Positions 9,023 to 17,617 are shown, counted from the stretch's first letter. The stretch is 64,000 nt of DNA from an uncultured Acidobacteriia bacterium (GCA_903929755.1 CAIYVZ010000019.1:1-64000); one strand, 5' to 3'. Made by a program: numbers and translations. The notes: a model not told the origin generated them from the sequence alone.

Positions 9023-9625
9023 TTAGTCGATTGGCCTGGGGTAGGCTTTGATGGCAGAGGTAATTACCCCAACATTATCTGAGTAAATTTCGCCATAGAG
9101 ATTGCCGATGGCACCGCCGACGGGCCTCGTTGAATTGCTGCCAATCATTTTGCACGGAAACTTGCGACCCACCAGGAACGCATACTTACCGCTGCCCTGC
9201 AGTGTCGTGTAGGTGCCAACCAGCGGACCGCCGGTTGGCGACATTAGATTGCCCAGCGGATTGGTGCTGTCAGCGAGTGGGGTCAAGAGGAATCGACCGG
9301 TTCCAACATGGGAAAAGAGGATCTGGTCGCCATCGACGTCGGTGATCAGGACTCGGTTATCGAACTTGATGGTGCTCTGCGAGGTCGGGATGAATTGAAA
9401 ATTAGTGATGGAAGTGCCAGCGATGGCACCTTCCACGGTCCCCATATGGGTGCCAATGCCGGTGTTCGTATCAAAGGTGATCACGGCGTCGCGTTGGGCG
9501 AAGAACAACTGCAGGCCGCTGTTGAAGACAGCCTGGGGTTGCAGGTCGTCATGGGCACTGGCGGCAGCGGCGGTGATTCCGCCCATGGTCAAAATTCCTG
9601 CCAAAACGTTGCGTCTGTTTTGCAT
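9023..9625 (-). CDS. Exported protein of unknown function, 200 aa, first gene after leader A
   Basis: The N-terminus MQNRRNVLAGILTMGGI followed by a small-residue stretch (AAAASAHDD) resembles a signal peptide with an R-R pair, but not a full Tat motif. The mature part is beta-rich, with FDTNTGIGTHMGTVEGAI and a DVDGDQILFSHVGTGRF segment that looks like a lipocalin-like or allene-oxide-cyclase-like barrel; this is weak. GGAGGAG lies about 10 nt before ATG, a strong ribosome site. The conserved leader element A ends 17 nt upstream, making this the gene most likely controlled by it. Confidence 0.7.
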   Translation of the reverse strand: MQNRRNVLAGILTMGGITAAAASAHDDLQPQAVFNSGLQLFFAQRDAVITFDTNTGIGTHMGTVEGAIAGTSITNFQFIPTSQSTIKFDNRVLITDVDGDQILFSHVGTGRFLLTPLADSTNPLGNLMSPTGGPLVGTYTTLQGSGKYAFLVGRKFPCKMIGSNSTRPVGGAIGNLYGEIYSDNVGVITSAIKAYPRPID

Positions 9626-9641
9626 ACTCGAATTCTCCTCC

Positions 9642-9941
9642 GTAATTGATTAACGAGCCGCCGGAAGCAGGGTACCTGATCCAGCGGGTCTATGGATGAG
9701 GCGGTGACGGAAGTCCCTCCGTACCACCAGTTGTAAGTCTCGGCGGTGGCAAGGCCAAGGCCAAGACATGCTTCGAAACGGTTTTTGGTGAGTCCACTTG
9801 GGCAGGCCCACTGCAGCACAACGCCCTGATCGTGGAATCATCTTCATCTGTTGTAATATTTATAGCTCATGTAAGGATTTTTGAGTTATAAAAAATACTC
9901 TATTGGCAAAGTTTGTGAGTACCGGGCATCATAGTACTGTC
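9642..9941 (-). promoter_or_regulatory. Conserved promoter-plus-leader element, copy A
   Basis: Read on the minus strand, this 300-nt segment aligns end to end with 58816-59154. The first 30 nt (9941-9912) contain GACAGTACTAT, three bases, then GCCCGGTACTCACAAA, with GTACT twice at 15-nt spacing. An AT-rich stretch follows with TATAAATAT (9864-9856), a possible -10. From 9811 down the sequence is highly conserved and can fold. One helix pairs GTCTTGGC (9767-9760) with GCCGAGAC (9744-9737). A 29-nt hairpin (9728-9700) has arms GGTGGT/ACCGCC and ACGGA/TCCGT around loop GGGACT. The element ends just before the Shine-Dalgarno of the 200-residue exported protein. No known riboswitch class is recognised. 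Confidence 0.7.
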
Positions 9942-10310
9942 TGGCATCGCCTCTGGTGCCGGACGGACTGTGCCACGCCCTCAACTTCATATCGAGAGGT
10001 CGCTAATCCATTACTCTCCTCCTGTGTGCATCTGAAAACGCGCAGGCTAAGAAATGCCATCGCGAAAACGTGGCATTCCGGTCGCACAATGGCGACGTCC
10101 TGGTTTCTCAGAGGTATTTGTGGGTTGACCAGCCTTAGGGGGCCGGCCGACTGGGTTATTGATTGCCCGCACTAGCGGCGGCAATGTTCTCGTAACCCGG
10201 CCTTAGCCTACACCCGATTACCTAGCACGTAAATGGCCAGGACGGGGTCGCCTTATGGCGCAATCGAGGGCACTGGCACTCAGAGAGTCTGTCAGGGGAT
10301 AATACGTTAG
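9942..10310. other. Intergenic region with a possible structured segment at 10145-10202
   Basis: No credible gene is seen between leader A and the plus-strand operon; the 90-codon open frame here has no ribosome site or gene-like composition. A compound stem can form at 10145-10202: GGCC (10145-10148) and GGGTTA (10153-10158) pair with TAACCC and GGCC (10193-10202) across a 4-nt bulge. Inside, ATTGCC and CGC (10062 positions on, 10162-10170) pair with GCG (10175-10177) and GGCAAT (10180-10185) around loop ACTA. It could be a leader or small RNA of the downstream UbiB operon. One copy only, so no comparative support. Confidence 0.4.
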
Positions 10311-10601
10311 ATGGCTGACGAATTTGATCGCAAGTACCTGCCGGAGTCTGTCCAGACCGCGTTTGCGGTCTCGCTCGGCGCTGCCTTTACTGGCTTCACC
10401 GCCATGCTTACCCCGATGGAGTCGATTCCGAAATTCGTGGGCGAAGCAAAGGCGCTGGTTGATATTCCCGAGGACTGCGACCGCACGCCGCAGGGAATTG
10501 CCGAGGCGCTGGCCGGAAACGTGATGAGCAAGGGAGCCGAGTTGATGGCCACCTTCAAGATGGCCGGCGAAAAGTTCACGGAAGACGCGAAGAAGAAATA
10601 G
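10311..10601 (+). CDS. Small protein of unknown function upstream of ubiB
   Basis: The 96-residue product is mostly alanine-rich amphipathic helix with a short central hydrophobic stretch (AFAVSLGAAFTGFTAML), no signal peptide and a charged C-terminus ending KKK. AGGGGAT stands about 12 nt before ATG. It is 31 nt ahead of the UbiB gene and appears to open the operon. The length and composition would fit a small membrane- or granule-associated protein; no family is recognised. Confidence 0.65.
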   Translation: MADEFDRKYLPESVQTAFAVSLGAAFTGFTAMLTPMESIPKFVGEAKALVDIPEDCDRTPQGIAEALAGNVMSKGAELMATFKMAGEKFTEDAKKK

Positions 10602-10632
10602 AGGGCTTCCGGGCTCGCCCCGGATTTAGACC

Positions 10633-12318
10633 ATGCGCCTCCGTCATCTGGTTGCCTATCTGCAGCGTTTCGTGCAGGTCAACTCCATCGTTCTTCCCCG
10701 GCTCTGGCTGGCGCTGTGGCGTTACCTCCGGCATAAGCCGACGGGTGGCGCAGAACTGCTGCGCGACGGGCTGGAAAAAACTGGTGGCTGTTTCGTCAAG
10801 TTCGGCCAGATTCTTTCCCTCCAGATCGATACCCTTCCGCGGGAATATTGCGACGCGCTGCTGGGCTTACTGGATCGCGTACCCACTTGCACCCGGGAGC
10901 AGGTGGAACAGATTATTTCCACCGAACTTGGTGGTACGCCCGACCAGATATTCGGTGCCTTCGATTACCTGGCGGTAGCATCGGCCTCCATCGGGCAGGT
11001 GCACAGAGCCAGCCTGAAAGACGGGACTCCGGTCGCCGTGAAAGTGCAGAGACCTCGAGTGCGGGAGGACTTTCGGCGCGATCTGCAGCTGATGCGCAGT
11101 TTCACTCTGCTGATTATGCTGTTTGGCGTGCGCAGTCTTTATTTCGTGCGGGATCTGGTTCGGGAACTGGATTCCTGGACAGACGACGAACTGGACTATC
11201 GCCGCGAGGCAACGCAATGCGAACTGCTGGGCCGCAACGCGAAGGGCTCGAAGACGGAGCGGATTCCGCAGGTCTACTGGGAGCTGAGCACCTCCCGCGT
11301 TCTAACCATGGAGTTTCTGCAGGGACCGAGCGTTTCCACCTACCTTCGCATGGTGGAGAACCAGGACACGGCGGGCATTGAAGGCCTGAAAAGAGGGGGC
11401 TTCGATACTTCGGTTTTCTGCGGCAACATTATTGCGAACTTTCTGCGCGATGCGTTCCACCACGGGGCGTTCCATGCCGATCTTCACCCGGCGAACCTGC
11501 TGATCCTGCCCAATAATGTGGTGGGGTATGTGGATTTTGGCATTGTGGCCAAGCTTACACCCGAGGCCCGGCGGAAGCAGATTGAACTAACGATGGCATA
11601 CGCGGGTGGAGTTCCCGACGCGATTCACCGAGAGTTCCTGAACATCTGCAGAATTACGGATGGTGCCGATGTGGAGGGAATGCGACGCAAGATCGGGGAG
11701 ATGTCGCGGGCCTGGTATGCGCAGCCGTTCATCAATGGTCAGGTTCGGTTTCGCGTGACGATAACGAAGACGATGATGGACCTGCTGAATATATCCCGGA
11801 GCTATGGGTTCCTGGTAGACAGAGAAATGATCCGGTATATTCGGTCCACGGTGCTGGCGGATGGTCTGGTAACGAGGCTTTCGCCTGGTTTCGATATTGC
11901 CGGTGCGCTTCGGAGAGCGGTGGAATCGTACATGATCGAGGAATCGCGCCGGAAGGTTCTGTCGGTCGGCGGGGCTTTGTCGATGGTGACGGATCTGACG
12001 GTCTGGATGCAGAACGGGCCGGCGTCCATGGTGCGGGCTCTGGATCTCTTCGAAAGACGGCAGGTGGTATTCCGGGCTTCGGTCTCGGCACCGCCGCCGG
12101 TACAGAGCGCAGAGTGGCTGCGGATTCAGGCGGCCGCTGGGGCGCTGGGAGTTTTGGGCCTGTTTTTTACCGCTACCGGGGGCTGGAAGGAACTGGTGGC
12201 GGGGTCATTTTTCGCTTATATCGCTATCGTTTTTGTGACATCATGGAGTCTCTGGCTGCTTGTGTTATTATGGCGGCAATTTCGATCAAGGCCCGCTTCG
12301 GCGGGTGCGAATCATTAA
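10633..12318 (+). CDS. ubiB: UbiB/AarF/ABC1-family atypical kinase-like ATPase
   Basis: All UbiB hallmarks are present: KFGQ (residues 56-59) in the N-terminal extension, the alanine-rich loop ASASIGQVHRA, VAVKVQRP with the nucleotide-binding Lys, ELDYRREA, FHADLHPANLLI (His281-Asn288) and the metal-binding DFG (301-303). Two C-terminal transmembrane helices follow (about 495-550). Family members are membrane-associated ATPases that support ubiquinone or other isoprenoid-lipid synthesis rather than protein phosphorylation. At 561 aa it is full length. A second, degenerate copy lies at 12928-14541 and two COQ10/START-like proteins follow, which fits a lipid or quinone role for the operon. The gene symbol reflects the family, not a proven step. 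Confidence 0.9.
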   Translation: MRLRHLVAYLQRFVQVNSIVLPRLWLALWRYLRHKPTGGAELLRDGLEKTGGCFVKFGQILSLQIDTLPREYCDALLGLLDRVPTCTREQVEQIISTELGGTPDQIFGAFDYLAVASASIGQVHRASLKDGTPVAVKVQRPRVREDFRRDLQLMRSFTLLIMLFGVRSLYFVRDLVRELDSWTDDELDYRREATQCELLGRNAKGSKTERIPQVYWELSTSRVLTMEFLQGPSVSTYLRMVENQDTAGIEGLKRGGFDTSVFCGNIIANFLRDAFHHGAFHADLHPANLLILPNNVVGYVDFGIVAKLTPEARRKQIELTMAYAGGVPDAIHREFLNICRITDGADVEGMRRKIGEMSRAWYAQPFINGQVRFRVTITKTMMDLLNISRSYGFLVDREMIRYIRSTVLADGLVTRLSPGFDIAGALRRAVESYMIEESRRKVLSVGGALSMVTDLTVWMQNGPASMVRALDLFERRQVVFRASVSAPPPVQSAEWLRIQAAAGALGVLGLFFTATGGWKELVAGSFFAYIAIVFVTSWSLWLLVLLWRQFRSRPASAGANH

Positions 12319-12360
12319 ATCGCAAATGTAGGATATGACCAAACAGGAGGTCTCGATTCA

Positions 12361-12810
12361 ATGCAGGAACTAATTAACTCTATTGTGCGACTCTCGGCGG
12401 CAGCGACTCTATACAGTCTGCAGCAGGTTCAGAACAGCGTGTCGGAATTCGACACAAAAGAATCTATGCAGAGCCTGGCACAGGTAATGGACGGCGTTAC
12501 CAGGGCCCTGATTTCGAAGCTGGACGCGCGCAAGAAGGAAATTCTGGACAACATCACCGAAACGAGTGATGAGGTGGCCGGGGCTCTGGAACGCGATTTC
12601 AAAGAGATCCGCCACACCGCTGATGAAGTGCTGGACCGCACGATGAATGTGACGCGGGAAATCACCCACCTGGGAATCCGCAAGCCGACAAAGCACAGCG
12701 ATGTAAAGCCGATGTCGAGCGTGAAGAAGGCTGCCGCAACTCCGCGCAAAGCCGGGACGAAAGCCGCGGCAACCAAAGCTCCCGCAACTAAAGCTGCGGC
12801 GAAGGCCTAG
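12361..12810 (+). CDS. Phasin-like helical protein with histone-H1-like Lys/Ala tail
   Basis: Residues 1-105 are continuous amphipathic helix with heptad-like spacing (SLQQVQNSVSEF, ERDFKEIRHTADEVLDRT). Residues 118-149 are a basic tail of repeated KAAAT/KAPAT units. This architecture, helical coat domain plus AAKP-like tail, is that of PhaF-type phasins, which coat polyester granules and bind DNA through the tail. No polyester synthase gene is in the window, so granule binding is inference. GGAGG sits about 9 nt before ATG. It lies between the two UbiB-like genes and is expected to be co-transcribed. Confidence 0.65.
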   Translation: MQELINSIVRLSAAATLYSLQQVQNSVSEFDTKESMQSLAQVMDGVTRALISKLDARKKEILDNITETSDEVAGALERDFKEIRHTADEVLDRTMNVTREITHLGIRKPTKHSDVKPMSSVKKAAATPRKAGTKAAATKAPATKAAAKA

Positions 12811-12927
12811 CCAGTACCGAAAATTCGGCTGAGCTCTATTAGTGGTAGAGGCCAGCGGTAGCCGCAAGCCCGTTTATTCTGATGAGTAGAGTTTAGTTGG
12901 CGCAGTCAGAGGTGGCATCCGCCGCCT

Positions 12928-14541
12928 TTGGCTGCGCTATCTTTTTCTATAGACCCTTTTCTAAGGCTGCAGGGCCTTTCCCGTTTCCCTTTGACGCGTA
13001 CACTTCCAGCTCCCGCCACTGTTTTTAGCCGTTTGGGGCTGCGTTCCGATTCGCTGATTCGCCGGTCGGGAGTGCAGACGGACGTTGTCGCGGTACGGTT
13101 GCGGCACGCATTCGAAGAGTTAGGCGGCGTTTTTCTGGCCTACGGAGTGTATCTCCAGTGGCGCTCCGATGTGCTGACGTCGGGCGAAATTGAAGCGCTC
13201 GGGAGTCTGCAGGTGGACGTGCCGGGAGTGTCTCGCGAGGCTGTGGTTCAGCTGCTCACCTCGGAACTGCCGGGTACAGGCGCTGCGCTGGCGGCCGGGC
13301 TTTCAGAAAAACCTGTCTGGAAGACGCTGAACCGAACCGCTTACGCGAGTAAGGTGCAGGACCAAAACCTTATTGTGCAGGTGGCTCACGTTCCGGTAAC
13401 CGAGGCCGCGGTTGCCGAATTCCGGCAGGGTTTGGCGGCGCTCGGTTTGCCTCAGCTTGTGGCGCTGCAAGCACCTGCTTTGATTGATGAATTTGTGGAG
13501 TGGCTGCGTACCAGTGAATCGCTGGAGGACGAGCGGGCCTATCTGGATGCCATTAGCCAGTACGGCGGAGATACCGGCGCGGTCTACCCGGTAGCCATGC
13601 CCCTGATGTGCACCCCGAAGCTGCTGGTCTGGGCCCCGGTGGAGGGGGCTCCGGTGGAGAGCCTGGTGGCAAAGGGCGATCCCGCTGTTTGTGGTCTCAT
13701 CGCCCGGGCGATCTTCGAACAGTTCTGCGCGCTGGGTATGGTGGAGTGCGACCTTCGGCTGGACGGCATGGTGCTGACGCCCCAGGGCAAGCTGGGTTTT
13801 CGGCGCGTATCGCGACCTGCCGCCACCCCGCCCGGCCTTTCCTCCGCAGCTCTGGAGTATATTGCGGCGGCGATTTCGCGGGATGCGGCACTCTCGTCCC
13901 GTGCGCTGCTGCGGCTCGCCATCTCTTATGAATCTCCGGTGCTGGAAAAACAGCTGATTTCGCAGCTTTCAGCGGTGGATCCGGAACTGAAGGTTCACCG
14001 CTGGTTCCCGCAAAGCGCCGAGACTTTTGAGGCGAACTGGCGCGCTATTTCGAGGCTGGGTGTGGATCGCCGCCTGTATGTGGACTGCCTGCACCGAAAT
14101 CTTGTGGCTACCGGTTACTGGATCGGTGATACGGTCCGGCTGGGGGCTCCGGCGAAGGATCTGATTGCGGAGGCGCAGTGGCCGGTTGTGGGGCGCATTC
14201 TGCAGTCGCGCGTTACCAGTTTGCTAAATCCGGACGAAGCGATGCAGTGGGCGGCCAGCAGTGGCTTGCTGATGCTGGGGGTGATGAAAGAGTCCAGCCG
14301 CCTGGCCGGAGAAATTCGGGATAACCGGCTCAGCATGGGTTTCGACATTACAACGGCGCGGACGCGAACGGAATCGACGAGGCCTGCGTGGCTGCTCCCG
14401 CTGGGGGCGCTGATGCTGGGCGTGTTACTGGTTTGCTTACGCTGGGGGACGTTGGCTCCGGCGGCCATGATACTTCCGGTAAGAGTGCTAACAATTGCCG
14501 CGTTTGCCGGGCTGTTTTGGGTAGTATTGAGAATACGCTAA
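12928..14541 (+). CDS. Degenerate UbiB/AarF paralogue (pseudokinase)
   Basis: The 537-residue protein aligns by eye with the intact UbiB upstream, but the catalytic positions are lost. KxGQ has become AYGVYLQW, VAVKVQRP is LIVQVAHVP (Lys to Gln), HADLHPAN is VECDLRLDG (residues 272-280) and DFG is FRR. The N-lobe helix (FEELGGVFLAYG, matching LEKTGGCFVKFG) and two C-terminal transmembrane helices (about 482-535) are kept. It is a long undisrupted frame, so it is probably a functional pseudokinase rather than a pseudogene, perhaps a partner of the active UbiB. The TTG start at 12928 is uncertain; no strong ribosome site is visible. Confidence 0.75.
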   Translation: MAALSFSIDPFLRLQGLSRFPLTRTLPAPATVFSRLGLRSDSLIRRSGVQTDVVAVRLRHAFEELGGVFLAYGVYLQWRSDVLTSGEIEALGSLQVDVPGVSREAVVQLLTSELPGTGAALAAGLSEKPVWKTLNRTAYASKVQDQNLIVQVAHVPVTEAAVAEFRQGLAALGLPQLVALQAPALIDEFVEWLRTSESLEDERAYLDAISQYGGDTGAVYPVAMPLMCTPKLLVWAPVEGAPVESLVAKGDPAVCGLIARAIFEQFCALGMVECDLRLDGMVLTPQGKLGFRRVSRPAATPPGLSSAALEYIAAAISRDAALSSRALLRLAISYESPVLEKQLISQLSAVDPELKVHRWFPQSAETFEANWRAISRLGVDRRLYVDCLHRNLVATGYWIGDTVRLGAPAKDLIAEAQWPVVGRILQSRVTSLLNPDEAMQWAASSGLLMLGVMKESSRLAGEIRDNRLSMGFDITTARTRTESTRPAWLLPLGALMLGVLLVCLRWGTLAPAAMILPVRVLTIAAFAGLFWVVLRIR

Positions 14542-14560
14542 AGCAGGATCAAAAGGGCGA

Positions 14561-15430
14561 ATGAAGCTGAGCGAAATCATCAGGAACATTGAATTCTTCT
14601 CGGGGCTGGATAACAAGACCCTCCGCCGCATTGAAGAGGTGGCGCTGGTCTGCCAGTTTGAGCCCGGCGAAACGATTGTGAAAGAAGGCGAGCTGGGGCT
14701 CGGCATGTATGTGGTGATCAGCGGGAAGCTGGAAGTGGTGAAGCGGCTGCCGAGTGGAAAACTCAAGCTTGCGGAACTGGGCCCCTCGCAGTTCTTTGCC
14801 GAGATGTCGCTGATTGACGACAAGCCCCGGTCGGCCACCGTGATCACGCTGGAAACCACCGAGTGCCTGTTGCTGACCCGGGACAGCTTCCTGAAACTGA
14901 TGGAGAAGAGTCCGCAGATCGCCGTGCGGATGGCGCGGATCCTGGCGGCACGGCTGCGCGTCTCCGGCGAAATGCAGGTGGCGAGTCACGCTCCGCCCGT
15001 TCCAGCAGCGCCGCCCCCGGAAGTCCCGGAACCTGCTATCCAAACCGGGCCCTTGCCAGGCTCGGCGAAAGCTTTGCTGAATGAGCAGTTGATGTCGGCC
15101 TTCGAGGCGCTGTATTCCCTGAAAGCCATGACGCGGTTTTCCGTGGCGGTGCTGGGCTGCCCCGTAGAGGGGAGCGCGCCGAACGCCCTTGAAGAAATTC
15201 GAATTGGCGAGGTAAAGGTTTTCCTGCTGCCTGCCGATGAGCCGGTAGAGCTGGCCATCTCCGCCTATGGCGCGGGAGAATTCAATCTGCACGTATTTCA
15301 CCCGGATGCCGCCGGGCCCCTGCACTTTGGGCCGGTGGAAATCCGTGAAGAAGATAGCTTCCGCCTGAGTCTGCCCGGTTTTCGTCTACAACCGATGCAG
15401 CCGGAGGCGATGGCGCCGGGGGGATTTTAG
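14561..15430 (+). CDS. Cyclic-nucleotide-binding-domain protein with novel C-terminal domain
   Basis: Residues 1-130 form a cNMP-binding domain: FFSGLDNKTLRRIEE, then FEPGETIVKEGELGLGMYVVISGKL, and the phosphate-binding cassette FFAEMSLIDDKPRSATV (the usual FGE is FAE, with the Arg kept). There is no helix-turn-helix, so it is not a Crp-type transcription factor. A proline-rich linker (about 150-170) leads to about 120 residues of unrecognised, probably beta-rich sequence. The gene is one base upstream of the first START-like gene, which suggests tight coupling. It probably senses a cyclic nucleotide and signals to operon partners. Confidence 0.8.
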   Translation: MKLSEIIRNIEFFSGLDNKTLRRIEEVALVCQFEPGETIVKEGELGLGMYVVISGKLEVVKRLPSGKLKLAELGPSQFFAEMSLIDDKPRSATVITLETTECLLLTRDSFLKLMEKSPQIAVRMARILAARLRVSGEMQVASHAPPVPAAPPPEVPEPAIQTGPLPGSAKALLNEQLMSAFEALYSLKAMTRFSVAVLGCPVEGSAPNALEEIRIGEVKVFLLPADEPVELAISAYGAGEFNLHVFHPDAAGPLHFGPVEIREEDSFRLSLPGFRLQPMQPEAMAPGGF

Positions 15431-15979
15431 ATGCGAGGCTTATCTTTGCGAGGTCTGTCTGTAAAGCGCCAGGCGGAGATGACGCTGGGGTGCGACCCGG
15501 GCGTGATTTACGACATTCTCTCCGACTACGGCAGCTGGGTGGAGTGGATGCCGAAGGTGCGCAGTTCGAAGGTGATTGGCCGCGAGACGAATTTCGCCGT
15601 TGCCGAGATCGAGTTCGACGCGAAACCGGAGTACACGTTCACGCTGGAGTGCATGCACGCGCCGCCGCAGATGGTGATTGCGCGTTCCATGATCGGCCAC
15701 CCGCTGGTGCTGAAGCTGGAGTGGCGGATTACGTCGCCGGCACCGGGTGAATCGCATGTCCACCTCACAGTGGAAGGCCCGGTGAAGTTCCTTTGGAGGC
15801 CGGGTGGCTATGCCACGGTGATGAATCCGGGCCACACGCTGAAGGCGCTGAAACAGCAGGTCTCCACGTTCTCACCGGTGCTGCCGGTGGGCGAGGTACT
15901 GATTGATATTTCCGAGGGCGAAGACGGCCTGATTTGCACCTACAGAGGTAAAAAATACAAGATGGAGGCGGTGGGCTAG
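15431..15979 (+). CDS. SRPBCC (polyketide cyclase / COQ10-like START) protein
   Basis: The 182-residue protein has the SRPBCC N-terminal pattern VIYDILSDYGSWVEWMPKV followed by a beta sheet and a C-terminal helix (VMNPGHTLKALKQQVSTF). The match is to the ligase/COQ10-type START branch, whose members bind hydrophobic ligands including quinones. It starts directly at the stop of the cNMP-binding gene and is followed after 2 nt by a second SRPBCC gene, so the three are translated together. The ligand is unknown. The pairing with UbiB-like genes recalls the Coq8-Coq10 association, an inference only. Confidence 0.8.
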   Translation: MRGLSLRGLSVKRQAEMTLGCDPGVIYDILSDYGSWVEWMPKVRSSKVIGRETNFAVAEIEFDAKPEYTFTLECMHAPPQMVIARSMIGHPLVLKLEWRITSPAPGESHVHLTVEGPVKFLWRPGGYATVMNPGHTLKALKQQVSTFSPVLPVGEVLIDISEGEDGLICTYRGKKYKMEAVG

Positions 15980-15981
15980 AG

Positions 15982-16551
15982 ATGGTAAAAATCGCCACCC
16001 AAATCAACTGGGAACGTGCCGAGGTGTATGCGGTGCTCTCTAATTTTGCGAATTATCCGAAGTGGTTTCCGGGCTGTGAAGGCATGGTGATTCACAGTTC
16101 CGCGGACAACACTACGGTTGTGGACATTACGCTGAACGGCCTGAAGAAGACCGTGATGAACCTGAAGTACGTCTGCGAACCCGATGTTCTGATCAAGTTC
16201 GAACTGGTGAAGCCGGGCGACGTGAACGCCTACGTGGGCAGCTATCGGCTGATGAATGCCGACAGCGGCACCGGCGTGGTTCTGGTGCAGGAAGTTGACC
16301 TGGACGCCGGTGCGCCGAAGTTCATTGTGGACCGGATGATGAAGAAGTCGCTGGAAGAGTGCGGCGCGGCGCTGGTGAAGATGGCGAAATCGCGTCCCCC
16401 TGCTGCCGCCGCTCCAGTTGCCGCGGCGGGCGGGGCTCCGGAGCCTGCTGCGGTTAAGAAAAAGCGTGCCCGCTGTTTACTCCGTGTCGTGAAGATTGAC
16501 TCAGGGGACGAGGTGGTCTGGTTTGGTGGCAAAACGTTTGTCAGCAAGTGA
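15982..16551 (+). CDS. Second SRPBCC (RatA/COQ10-like START) protein
   Basis: The opening [27 protein letters not shown] is a classic COQ10/RatA-type SRPBCC start, and the C-terminal helix [20 protein letters not shown] closes the ligand cavity. A low-complexity Ala/Pro linker (about 138-158) and a basic KKKRAR segment precede a 30-residue tail. It differs in sequence from the adjacent SRPBCC protein, so this is not a recent duplication. Its 3' end overlaps the start region of galT by about 26 nt. Confidence 0.8.
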   Translation: MVKIATQINWERAEVYAVLSNFANYPKWFPGCEGMVIHSSADNTTVVDITLNGLKKTVMNLKYVCEPDVLIKFELVKPGDVNAYVGSYRLMNADSGTGVVLVQEVDLDAGAPKFIVDRMMKKSLEECGAALVKMAKSRPPAAAAPVAAAGGAPEPAAVKKKRARCLLRVVKIDSGDEVVWFGGKTFVSK

Positions 16552-17608
16552 AACGCAGGCGGGGGAAGCCGAGTTTTCCCGTGATCCACATCGCCGCTTC
16601 AATCCTCTGAAGGACGAGTGGGTGCTGGTTTCTCCGCAGCGCGCGACGCGTCCCTGGCAGGGTCAGGTTGAGGCGGTTGTGGCTCCCGCCGTGCTGGCCT
16701 TCGACCCGGGTTGTTACCTTTGCCCCGGCAATACGCGATCCGGTGGCCAAGTGAATCCGGCATACACGGGGACCTTCGTTTTTGAGAATGATTTTGCGGT
16801 TCTGCGGCCCGACACTCCGGCCTGGGAAATGGCGGACGAAGGGCTGCTGCGCGCGCAGTCGGAACCCGGGCGGTCCCGCGTGGTGTGCTTCTCGCCGCGG
16901 CATGATCTGACGCTGGCGCGCATGGACGTTCGCGACGTGGAGCGCGTGGTGGAGACGTGGGCCGGCGAGTACACGGAACTGGGTGGGGACCCCCGAATCA
17001 ATTCCGTGATGATCTTCGAAAATCGAGGCGCCATGGTGGGTTGCAGCAATGCGCATCCTCACGGGCAGATCTGGGCCAACCGTTCGCTGCCTGATGAGAC
17101 GGTGAAGGAACTTTCCACGCAGGGTGCCTGGTTCCGGTCTCACGGTTCCACTATGTTGTCGGATTACCTCCAGCTGGAACTGAGGCACCGCGACAGAATT
17201 GTGGTGGAGAACGAGGCCTTCGTGGTGGTGGTGCCGTTTTGGGCGGTGTGGCCGTTTGAGGTGCTGCTGATGAGCCGCCGAGCGGTGTCCGCCCTTGATG
17301 AGCTGACGCAGGGGGAACGTGCGGCGCTCGCAGCCATCCTGCAGGAGCTGACCATCCGCTACGACAATCTGTTCCAAACTTCGTTCCCCTACACGATGGG
17401 CTTTCACCAGAGGCCTACCGATGGCCAGGCGCATCCGGAGTTCCACCTGCACGCGCATTACTATCCGCCACTGCTGCGGTCGGCCACTGTGAAGAAGTTC
17501 ATGGTGGGTTACGAATTGATGGCCGGGCCGCAGCGCGATATCACAGCGGAAGCCGCGGCGCGGCGTTTGCGGGAAGTCTCGGGAAAGCATTACCTTTCGA
17601 TATCCTGA
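16526..17608 (+). CDS. galT: Galactose-1-phosphate uridylyltransferase
   Basis: This enzyme of the Leloir pathway exchanges UMP between UDP-glucose and galactose-1-phosphate. The GalT features are clear: [18 protein letters not shown] near the N-terminus, ATRPWQGQ, the zinc-type [18 protein letters not shown], and the active-site [10 protein letters not shown] with the uridylylated His. The C-terminal HxHxHYYPP segment is also present ([10 protein letters not shown]). The GTG at 16526 is preferred because a GAGGTGG sequence lies about 10 nt before it; TTG codons at 16496 and 16538 are alternatives. No galK or galE is adjacent, so the context is unusual. Confidence 0.92.
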   Translation: MAKRLSASETQAGEAEFSRDPHRRFNPLKDEWVLVSPQRATRPWQGQVEAVVAPAVLAFDPGCYLCPGNTRSGGQVNPAYTGTFVFENDFAVLRPDTPAWEMADEGLLRAQSEPGRSRVVCFSPRHDLTLARMDVRDVERVVETWAGEYTELGGDPRINSVMIFENRGAMVGCSNAHPHGQIWANRSLPDETVKELSTQGAWFRSHGSTMLSDYLQLELRHRDRIVVENEAFVVVVPFWAVWPFEVLLMSRRAVSALDELTQGERAALAAILQELTIRYDNLFQTSFPYTMGFHQRPTDGQAHPEFHLHAHYYPPLLRSATVKKFMVGYELMAGPQRDITAEAAARRLREVSGKHYLSIS

Positions 17609-17617
17609 ACAACAGCA

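Noticed and set aside
9903-10175. A 90-codon frame between leader A and the UbiB operon
   Set aside because: It overlaps the conserved box of the leader, has no ribosome site and no gene-like features.
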